Shown here one piece after another: positions 1-8,100 of a stretch of DNA of 17,680 bases. The first letter of the stretch is position 1, and each line of letters begins with the position of its first letter. The stretch spans positions 3,421,173-3,438,852 of the forward strand of contig FN649726.1 in NCBI GenBank assembly GCA_000310025.1, written 5' to 3'. A program made the position numbers and the translations under genes. Origin of the DNA: Ectocarpus siliculosus (Eukaryota > Sar > Phaeophyceae > Ectocarpales > Ectocarpaceae). The notes under the pieces are model-generated. The model saw only the letters and a program-made list of their open reading frames with translations. It had not been told where the DNA came from and ran no database searches.

Positions 1-224
1 TGCCTTGTCTAATTCGTTGAGTAGTCGCCCGAATCTTTTCGCGCTATAGTTTCCCCCCCTCCGGGCGAAAGTGCCAAGTCAAACCGTGTCTTGTTTCATG
101 CACATACCCGTCCCTGTCTGTTGAAGCTATCCCGTCTCGTCTATCCCATGCCGTCTATCCCAACTTAATCCGATCCCACCCCGCCCTGCCCCGCCCCGCC
201 CATATCATCCCCAACTGCTTCCAG

Positions 225-1036
225 CCGATCTCCACCGGCACATAACCGACGAGGGCTTAATGTACATCCAGTTCGCGTTCCGCTGGATGAACTGTCTGCT
301 GATGCGGGAGCTTCCGCAGCGGGCGGTGGTGCGGGCGTGGGACACCTACCTGTCGGAGGAAAACGGCTTCGAGTCGTTCCACGTCTACGTGTCGGCGGCC
401 TTGCTGTGCCACTTTTCGGGCACCCTCCGGGAGATGGATTTCCAGACTATGGTAAGGAGAGAGGGGAGCAGGCAGGCAGACAGACAGTTATTCTCGCGAA
501 CACAAGACTCAAGAAGTGCCGTTTGGGGGGGGGGGGCGGGGGAGTTGTCGCCGTGTGCGCCACTACTGTTGTATTTGTAGTAGTGAGAGACCTCAAGATC
601 TGCGGATAGACCGTTTTGTACCGCGAAAGGCTCGTGCCTGCAGCGTTGCGGAATGTCGACGCCAAGCCCATTGCGTCGCTCGAAAGAGTTGGCGCTTCCG
701 TTGCATTTGGCGCTCTATGTCACCTGTACCGGTGGTACTACAGGCCACCGCCTTTGGCAAGCCTTTCCATGCAGAACGCGCATGAGGGGGGGTTGGGAGG
801 AGTCAGGTCGCCCATTCTCTATCCGGTGTTGGTCAACCAGCCGCCCAACCGCCGAAAAGCGCATGTGAGCCTCATCGTAGCATGTGCCCTCCAAACCCGA
901 AACACAGGTGATGTTCTTGCAGGACATGCCGACCAAGGAGTGGGGGGAAGAAGAGGTGGAGCCGCTGCTCTCCCAGGCGTACATCCTCAGCACGCTCTTC
1001 GAGGGGTCGCCCAACCATCTCGGCGCAGCCTCGTAA
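225..1036 (+). CDS. TBC1D22: TBC1D22-type Rab GTPase-activating protein, C-terminal part (5' end outside window)
   Basis: Two exons, 225-451 and 908-1036 (stop TAA 1034-1036), give the last ~118 residues of a TBC-domain protein. TBC domains speed up GTP hydrolysis by Rab GTPases in membrane traffic; TBC1D22 proteins are linked to the Golgi in animals. Exon 1 follows a pyrimidine-rich acceptor (ttccag, ends 224), opens with two bases of a split codon and ends ATG|gtaagg. It carries FAFRWMNCLLMRELP and VRAWDTYLSEE, which match the late TBC1D22 helices as I recall them. Exon 2 starts after acacag (ends 907) in phase and gives FLQDMPTKEW and SQAYILSTLFEGSPNH, which match the family's C-terminal end. 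The catalytic Arg and Gln fingers lie upstream, off the window. The intron (452-907) contains a long G run at 524-541. The TBC1D22 subfamily is favoured over other TBC families because the terminal exon also aligns. Confidence 0.85.
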
Positions 1037-2449
1037 CCCGCCGCCACCGCCGCCGCCGCCGTGCGCCTTGCGACGGTAGTGCGTGCCTACCCACCGATTT
1101 GGCAGCAGCAGCAGCAGAGCGACGTTTACTGCGTCGGACGCACGAGCGTAGCGGGGCCCGAGGCGAGCAGTGCAGCAGCTACAGAGCGTCACGCTCGTTG
1201 TGTCGTTGCCACAGATACCTCTAAGAGGTGCGAAGGGTAGTATCGACAACATCAACAGGAGTGGTGGGCGTCGTGCTTGGCGGCGGGGAGAAGGGCGGTG
1301 AAGAGAAGGATGGCGCGTGGGCGGGGCGGGGGCGACCGCGTGGAGCCCATTGTATGGGCGGCGTTTCGCAATCCTCCCGGTACACCACGTGGCGCGAGTG
1401 TCCATGTGACTGTATATTGGCCTGTAGCGGCCCGCTTGTAATGGCACGTGCGCTAGCTTGCTGTGGGGGTGATGTTGACGGGTACCTACGCAAAACGTGT
1501 GCCGCTGTGTAGTGATCAATAGCATTTGTGGTTCTAGTCCTACCACGTTTAATTCTCCTTGTTCTGTTTGTCCCAAGCGTCGGCAGTGTTTGAAGCTTGG
1601 GGGCACTTTTTCTTGACCCAATCGTCGTGTGTTTGTTGGAGAAGCCAACGCGATGGGTTCGGCATGTTCCACGTAGCGTTGACCCCTGCTTGGGCGTAGG
1701 ATCTTGAGTGTCTACGTTCTGCAATATAGAGGGATGGGCCATTTTGATGACACTCATCAGAGGTTAATGGTTGCCCGTTGTTGCGGTGTTTTTTTACACA
1801 AAATCTTCACACAGAGTCGAGCAAGCACAAGACCGTTTTCCTGATTGAACATGTTTCAACAAGCCCACCAAAAACAAAACAGAAGTCAACAAGTTGAGGT
1901 TGCAAACAAACAAAAGGTCCACGTTCGACTCCGAAAGCAATGAATGAAGGGGCCACCGCCACGAGCAATCTTGCCAGTTACGCCTACATGTAACGCCCCT
2001 ACATAGTTCTCCACCAATAACAAGACGGGGTGCAGCACCACCACCACCGGTAGAATCAGCGCAATGCTGCGTGCACACAACTCAATTTTAAAAAATAAAA
2101 CAAAAGCCCAAACACATGCATTCGTTACTTGTACAAAGCCAGCGCTAACCCAAGCTACGCGGGTCAACTTGTCAACTCGCACCCCTTCTTCGACCTCGCG
2201 CACATCAACACGGTGTAGTACCACCGACAGTTTGTACTCGTGAAAATCACACCACAGGTAAACCAACCAAGGCGAGCACCAAACGTCACAAAAAAATGAT
2301 GAGCCTCGTCTCTGCCTTCCGTCCTCTGTCGTAACCAACATTTTTCGTCGACACCGCCGTAGCCTACACCGTAGCCTACAGATTTGAGATTCTTGATCAC
2401 ATGCTAATGCGCTAAAAAAGCCGTAGGCATTTTGCGCGAGCTGCTTCAT
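1037..2449. other. Convergent 3' untranslated/intergenic region, no gene recognised
   Basis: This stretch separates the stop codons of the TBC gene (+) and the unknown minus-strand gene. Its open frames are short, rich in C/R/H and unlike any family I know. From about 1230 to 1795 the + strand is rich in T and G. From about 1795 to 2450 it is rich in A and C, so the minus strand is T/G-rich there. This is what two long tail-to-tail 3' untranslated regions meeting near 1795 would look like. A 12-bp tandem duplication (ccgtagcctaca twice) lies at 2357-2380. I saw no canonical AATAAA signal at the junction. Confidence 0.5.
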
Positions 2450-3001
2450 TCAGACTACGGCAGCTGCTGCAGCTGCGGCGGCCACGGGCCGGGGGCGCGC
2501 CTTGTACGTAACGTCGTCGTCGAGCGTGTCCAGCCTCACGTCGTCGCCCAGGGCCTCTCCCCCCAGCGGTATCGTGGGCACCAGCGCGATGGCTTCCGCG
2601 GCGGGGAAGAACTTGAGGTGCACCAGCCGCCTCTTGAGCTCCGCCACCCTCCAAGACGCGAGAGCGTTCACTCCTGGGTATTGGTTATTGTTCGTTCGCG
2701 TGTGTGGGAGGAGGGGGAGCATTGTCAGGTACGCGGGCTCTGTCGGTGGTATCGGGTAGTCGCATTCATACGTGTATCCAGGAAGCAGAGGTGTGTGTGC
2801 CAATGGATCGACGGAAGATGCTACACGGAGAACTCCGCCTCCGACCGTTTCGCTTTCCTTCCGAAGTCTGTCGCCATTGAAGCTTCCACCCTCTCTTTCA
2901 AAACCCGGTTACTCAAGTGTTTCCCTCTACTATTTCCCAACACGATCCGTATCTCTCTCCCCGTCCTAAATCCCCCACTTGCCAGGTCCTGCCCCTCTCT
3001 T

Positions 3002-3059
<58 letters not shown>

Positions 3060-3515
3060 CCGGTTTCTCACCGACGCGCTCTCGCTTCACGAGAACCTCT
3101 AGCGTGCGCATGGCCTCGCCGCTCTTGAAGGCGTCGTTCGACACGCAGCACAAGTCGTCGTCACAGCCCGTTCCCGCCGCCGTCCCCGACGTCTCCGCGG
3201 AAGAGCACCCGCACCGGCACGCGGACGGAACCTGCGCGTCCGCCGCCGGTGCCAATGGTGTCGCCGATGCCCGTGCTGCTACCGGGGATGGTTTTACCGC
3301 CACCGGTGGTGGTTTTACCGGTGTCGCCGGTTTTGCTGGTACCGGACATCGTTCTGCCGCTGTTTGCCCTGCTTCTGGCGGGGGTGAAAGGTGCATCTCT
3401 GGTGCTGGAAACTTCAACGCCAAACCCTCGCCGGCCGCCTCCGCTTGTTTTCGTGCGGGTGGTGGTGGAGTGGAGGGCACCGTTTTCTCTGCTGGGGGGC
3501 AAGACCCAGAAAGGA
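2450..3515 (-). CDS. Unrecognised protein, two C-terminal exons of a minus-strand gene
   Basis: The last exon is 2673..2450 (stop TGA 2452-2450). The preceding exon ends at 3072; its upstream edge is uncertain, with acceptors possible at 3515, 3491 or 3488. The donor at 3071 (GTCG|gtgaga) and the acceptor (acccag|GAGTGA) join in exact phase, giving ...KRERVG|VNALASWRVAELKRRL. The penultimate exon begins with low-complexity Pro/Ala/Lys sequence containing PVPAKPATPVKPPP and becomes ordered from CDDDLCCVSNDAFKSGEAM. The last exon has a helical, charged stretch (WRVAELKRRLVHLKFFPAAEAI), then VPTIPLGGE, an acidic patch, and a poly-Ala run just before the stop. WRVAELKRRL faintly resembles a SAP-type helix, but I do not assign it. 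No ATG lies in frame upstream within the exon, so at least one more 5' exon is needed. The 4270-4902 exon is a candidate, but its donor phase does not fit directly, so another small exon or a separate gene is required. Confidence 0.5.
3009..3056. repeat. (CT)24 dinucleotide microsatellite
   Basis: There are 24 uninterrupted CT units, flanked on the left by degenerate CT-rich sequence from about 2995. On the transcribed (minus) strand this is (GA)24, starting about 15 bases after the donor of the 2674-3071 intron of the unrecognised gene. It generates meaningless SLSLSL and RERERE open frames on the two strands. Confidence 0.97.
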
Positions 3516-4269
3516 CTGCGCAAGCATCGAGGAAGGCAAAATAATCGCGTAGGAGAGGCGAGGGAGAAACGCAGTGGAGAAGCGGGGCCGCGTTGTTAAC
3601 AGCAGTTGTCTGACATTCCTTCGACTCTCACGCTCCCGGTGAAGACTTCACCGTCAACTCGGGCGTCAGCTATCGTAAATGTGACCGTACTGCTGTATCT
3701 CACCACCTGGAACGATTCAAAGCTCGGTTTACTACTCGTGAAGATGTAGACTAGTAATGAAATTACTTCGTTGAGATTTCGGAGACGAGACAGTCAGTTC
3801 CAACGCTCCTATGTTCGCTTTGACCACTCTTTGTGCTGTGGAGTACAGTGAATCGATCTTTGAAAACCGGTCCAGGGGGTGTGATATCTTACGTCACCTA
3901 CAGCACGCACACAAGAGCACGGTCACCGCTTGCTTCTTACAGCACCCTTTCAAACATCAAAGTCTCCCCGAATGTGCGCGCGTCCAGCGGTAGCGTGGGT
4001 AGTGGGTGGACGCGAAAAACAACATGACAACAAAGCGTTCGCAAGAATCTCCCCAACAAAAGATGCGCGGCGTTGCCAGGCAGCAAGTTGAACCATTGCC
4101 GTGCGGACTGCTGCGGTAGTCAACAGCAGTAGTGTCGGGCGCCATTTCCTGCAGGATCTCAGCTGTGATAACCACACGTCGAATCCAATGCCCAGGGGCA
4201 CGTTTGCGAGTCTACCTGCTAACACTGCCTCCCCTTAGCACGCAACAGCAGTACTCAAGTCTTTGTTAC
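3516..4269. other. Probable intron or intergenic DNA between the two halves of the minus-strand gene
   Basis: No convincing coding exon was found on either strand in about 750 bp. Base composition is lower in GC than the flanks and the open frames are short and atypical. If 4270-4902 and 2450-3515 belong to one gene, this is intronic and must hide a small exon whose length is 1 mod 3 to reconcile the reading phases. Otherwise it holds the 5' end of a separate gene. Confidence 0.35.
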
Positions 4270-4902
4270 CAAGACGGTGTCCTTGCCTGCAGCTCGTTCT
4301 TCTCGTTTCGGTCTTTGCGCCAGCGGTGGAGCCAGCTCCAAGGCTAAGTCGGCCGAACTGGGCACCCCCCCCGTAGATCGCGACGCATCTCGCGGCGGCG
4401 GCAGAGGCGATGCAAAGAGCCCGCCGAGATTCCGCTGCGGCGTGTACCGGCTGCCGTCGGCGGCATCCCTCGACGCTCTCACGGGAGACGCGAAACTCGC
4501 CCCGCCCCCGCCGATCTGGGTGCCGTCCCACGCCTCCGTCTGCGGGTTAGCTGCAGCAGCAGCAGCAGCAGCAGCGGCGGCAGCCTGATGACGGTCCTCA
4601 CCAATCGAACCCACCACACCCGCACCTGGCGCGGCCGGCACGTCACTGCTACCGCAAGCCTCCTTCTTGGCAGAGACACCGTCGGATCTCGCCCCCGCCG
4701 TCCCGTCGCTGAAGAGGCTGCTGACCTTTCGGCCGCTGCGAGGCTTGCTCGACAGCAGGGGGGGCGGTTTCTGCAACGAGAACAAGACGGGCTCGGGAGA
4801 GGATATGTCCATTGGAGTAGCAGGGCCGTTACCGGGACAAGGTCTCGCCTTCGAAGGGGTGGCTGCGTGCTTGTTGAGCTCGGGCTCAGCTTGTGAAGCC
4901 AT
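4270..4902 (-). CDS. Unrecognised disordered protein with many S/T-P sites, first coding exon
   Basis: The ATG at 4902-4900 opens a frame of 211 codons to a donor at 4270 (GTCTTG|gtaaca). If unspliced, the frame stops at TGA 4255, giving a 215-residue protein. The product starts MASQAEPELNKHAATPSKAR and is low-complexity and Ser/Pro/Ala-rich. It has at least six S/T-P motifs (ATPSK, ATPMD, SSPEP, ASPVR, YTPQR, ASPLP) and a poly-Ala run. Such motifs are typical substrates of proline-directed kinases such as CDKs, but no domain is visible. It diverges from the PALB2-like gene, sharing a 289-bp promoter with an E2F-type site, so cell-cycle regulation is plausible by inference. The start was chosen as the only in-frame ATG; the longer frame upstream begins at a TTG. 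It may be the N-terminus of the 2450-3515 gene. Confidence 0.5.
4549..4584 (-). repeat. GCN trinucleotide repeat encoding poly-Ala
   Basis: An AGC/GGC run on the + strand reads as about 12 consecutive Ala codons (GCT/GCC/GCA) in the minus-strand frame of the unrecognised N-terminal exon. It preserves the frame. Coding trinucleotide runs of this sort recur in the window, for example the poly-Ala at 2459-2485 and the Ala-rich insertion near 8203-8308. Confidence 0.85.
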
Positions 4903-5000
4903 GGCGTCCAATGCGAGAAGCAGAGAGAAAGATCGTAGCGAGTGCGAGACAAAGGAGCACGAGACAGAAACAGCAAGAGGTGTGTTTGGCTGTGCCAAGT

Positions 5001-5046
5001 TTTGAAGTTTTGGCGCGAAAGAGGCCCGCAGATTTGAAATTTTGAA
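5001..5046. promoter_or_regulatory. Cluster of three TTTGAA (CHR-like) hexamers around the E2F site
   Basis: TTTGAA occurs at 5001-5006, 5033-5038 and 5041-5046. In animals this hexamer is the core of the cell-cycle homology region (CHR), bound by the MuvB/DREAM complex. Whether stramenopiles use it is not known to me. The hexamer is short and AT-rich, so chance clustering is possible. Confidence 0.3.
5009..5020. promoter_or_regulatory. Palindromic E2F/DP-type binding site
   Basis: TTTGGCGCGAAA matches the E2F consensus TTTSGCGCSAAA at all 12 positions and is nearly self-complementary. It lies 106 bp upstream of the minus-strand ATG and 171 bp upstream of the plus-strand ATG. In plants and animals such sites drive G1/S expression of replication and repair genes. 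Function here is inferred, but a full 12-bp match in a short divergent promoter is unlikely by chance. Confidence 0.65.
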
Positions 5047-5191
5047 AATTGGGGGAGGGACATTTTTCCTGTGCCCCCGCTCCAGATCTGCCGCAGCTCG
5101 CAGCTTGCTGCTCGGTGTCCTCCCTAGCTCGTGTGTAACATTCGTGTGTCACCGGGCACATCCTTCATCGGCAGTGGACCAACACTGTACG

Positions 5192-8100
5192 ATGAGTCGT
5201 ACGTACAGGCCGAGACTCTCAAAGGATAAGGCCGTTGCCCAACGCCTTCAGGATTTGAGTACCGCGAGCCAAATAGACGGAGTGCTCGACAACTCGAATC
5301 CGGCAGTAGCGGCGGTAGCAGCAGGAGCAGCACCAGCACCGGCACCAGGGGGGGGGATGGAAGCAGACGAGACGACAACATCTTTCGGTGGCGCCTCGCG
5401 GGAGCTTCCACCCGTTTCAACGCCAATGCCAACTCTCAAGGGGTTCAACAACAGTCGTTCCCACAGCAGCAGCAAAAGTTTGAATCGCGCAAAGACGACG
5501 CCGACCCCGACGGCCGGCAGCAGAGGTAGCGGTCGGCTGTCGCAGGCATCAGCCGCTACGACCCCGCCTGCTGATGCCGCAGCAGCTATTCCCAGCAGTA
5601 CCGCGTCAAGCCCGGCTGCACCTTTAACCACACGCGACAGCAGCAGTCGGCGGCGACGCGAAATTTCTGCTGTTTCCGAGGAGGGTGGCAACGACGGCGG
5701 CAGCAGTGACAAAAGCAGCAGCGGCAAGAGCTGGGATTGCGTCTCGTGCTCGTTCACGAACGTGGAGACGGCGAAGAAATGCCGCATGTGCAGCACCAAG
5801 CACTACCAAGCGCCACGCTCCCGTTCGCCGTTGGCCGCTGTGGAGGTGGCGCAGGGCGCAGGGAACGGTGTGGGCGGTGCGCACGATCCGGCCATCCGAG
5901 GTAAGACCCTGGTCTGCAGTACTCATACAACTGCTACAACGTTTTCAACATGCGCAACAGCAGGTAAGCAGTTTATCGAGACTACATGGATGTACAAGTA
6001 TTGACTGCAGCAGTTCGTCTGCCAGTAGTCTAGTCTATGCTACCCATTTTCCCTGTAAACCTCTCTGTTCTTACACAGCACACTTTGTCCTTCTTTTGCG
6101 CACTCGCCGCAGACACCCAGAGGCGGCGACAGAGCGGTGGTGGCACTCAAGAGCGCCGTTCGCCTCGAAGCTCCAGACAGGATACCGAGGCCGCCAACGT
6201 CTCCAGTTCTGAGGGTCGCCGAAAAGAGCAGAGATCAGGAGGAATCTTGGCAGGGGGTAAAGAAGCCAGCAGCGGGGACGGCGCGGGCGGCGGCGTTGCC
6301 CCCCGAAAGCGTCGCCGGAGTAAGACTCCTGCCCGTGCAACAACGGCGAGAGGCGCCGAACCAGGGGGCCTTGTGGCTTCATTGTCGGCCGACGCTCCGG
6401 CACCGACAGCGAAGAGCACCCCTTCACGTAAGAAGGGGGGGGATGGGTTAGAGGCGGCAGCGGCGGCGGAGACAGCAGTGGCGACTCCGACTGTTCACGA
6501 CGGGAAAAAAACAGCCGGGGGTGATGGCGAGCGCGGTGCTAAAAGAACGGCCGGCGCGAGTCGAGGGGGGGCGCTGTCGTCTCCCTATCCGTCTTCCCGA
6601 AAAGGTGGCAAGAAGCGCGCGAGAACTCCGACTCCACCAACGCCGGCACCAGCTGTGGAAGAGGTGGAAGCGTCGCCGTCCCCGGTAACCGTGACCCACC
6701 CCACGGAATCGCCACCACCACCACCACCAGCGGGCGCGTTGCCTCGGGAGCGTCAGGCGAAGGTAGGGCCGTGCATTGTTCCGCCACTGACTGCCGATTC
6801 CGACGAACGGGATGGTGACTCGGGTTCGAGAACGAGGAGAAGGAGGAGGAGGGGGGAGAGCGGGGTGTCGGATGCATCAGAGGACGTCGCCGCTACGCGC
6901 GGCCCAACCGTGCCGCCTTCTTCGGAGAACGCGCCACCCTCCTCCTGCGCGGACGGCAGGCACTCGTGGCCCACCGCCATCGCTCGCGTCGCCACCCTGG
7001 ACTTCTCGGGCAAGCCCTCGCTGGTGGTGTCCTCCGTTGTGGTAACGTCCGCAGGAAGCCGCGGCCGCGGCAGCGGCAGCGGCAGCCGCAGCGGCAGCCG
7101 CAGCCGCACGGGTTCCGTCACCACCGCCGCGACGGCGTCGATCGTCGTCTGCCACTCGGGAGGAGTCTCCGTCTGGGACCTGACGGACTCCGAGGCGATC
7201 TGCACGCACCTGTCGCCGGAGCTCGCCAGCGCCGCGAAGGAGCTCGTCCCGTGGAGGTTTATGGCGGCAGCCGTGGTGGGTGGGGACCTCGCCGGGTCGA
7301 CGCCCTCCGCGACGAGGGCGCCCGGAGGCGGCAAGGACGCGTGCATCATGGCGGTTGGTCGGCAGGGGACGGACCCCGGCTCCCCGATTTTTCGCGTCTG
7401 GCAGCAGGGGTCGCCGTCACCGGTGCCGCCGCTGACGCCGCAGGGCGCCGGGCGTGCGGACAGGAGAAGAAGCAGCGGCGGTACCGTCGGTGGTTCTGCG
7501 GGGCGAGCAAAGGAGGCGCCCGCGTTGCAACCGGCAGTCTTGACGACCACCGTCAAAAAGAAGTTTTCGAAGTTTTTCCCGCCGGCGGTGCCGAGCCACG
7601 TTACACCTTGTCTCTGCGTGTGCGGGTACTCGGGGGCGAACGGGGAGAGAGGTGATGGTGCTGGTGGTGCGGCGGTGGGCGACGAGGGCGGACCTGGAGC
7701 CGAGACGTCCGAATTCGCTCGAGAGATTACTGCTGTGATGGCCCTGGGTGGCAAGGCGCTTCGGCTAGTTTTTGGGGCCGGGAGGAGCGGCTCGGAGACG
7801 TTCGTCGCTAAGCAGTTGCCTGCTAGGTTGGCCGACGATGGTGAGAGAGCGTGTGTCGTCTGTTGATGGGAAAAGACGCATCAGTTGAGCGTGTTCGCAC
7901 ATTCGCGGCGGGCTGAAAATCTACCGTTTCCGTATTTGCCTCGACGCACCACAATGACTTCTCAGGTTGGTTCCAACTGTCACTGCTTCCCTCCCCCTTG
8001 TGCCCCCTCCTCTGTTATTTTTCACCCCCGCCTCCCGCCTCTCGGCAGCTGTGTACACATCGCTGGCACCCGTGCCGAGCAACCCCTACCTCGTCTGCGC

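Larger units (their letters stand above)
4903..5191. promoter_or_regulatory. Divergent (bidirectional) promoter between the unrecognised minus-strand gene and the PALB2-like gene
   Basis: The two start codons (4902 on minus, 5192 on plus) face away from each other across 289 bp, so both 5' untranslated regions and core promoters must fit here. It holds one perfect E2F-type palindrome and three TTTGAA hexamers clustered at 5001-5046. I saw no clear TATA box at a normal distance on either side. The two genes are probably co-expressed, by inference from the layout. Confidence 0.65.

Noticed and set aside
872-1672. 266-codon minus-strand open frame
   Set aside because: It overlaps the well-supported last TBC exon antisense and has a low-complexity, His/Arg/Pro-rich product with no family resemblance.
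1886-2449. 187-codon minus-strand open frame rich in Cys/Val/Phe
   Set aside because: It lies just after the stop codon of the unknown gene in T/G-rich sequence that fits a 3' untranslated region; there is no motif and no splice-supported link.
2432-3544. 370-codon open frame on the plus strand
   Set aside because: It crosses the (CT)24 microsatellite as poly-Ser/Leu and runs antisense to exons with matching splice sites and phase on the minus strand.
5042-5191. N-terminal extension of the PALB2-like protein
   Set aside because: The longer frame begins at TTG within the promoter next to the E2F site; the ATG at 5192 is the first in-frame ATG.
6753-7754. 333-codon open frame on the minus strand
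   Set aside because: It is antisense to the long second exon of the PALB2-like gene; GC-rich codon usage opens the opposite frame. The product is Pro/Ser/Arg-rich with no recognisable motif.
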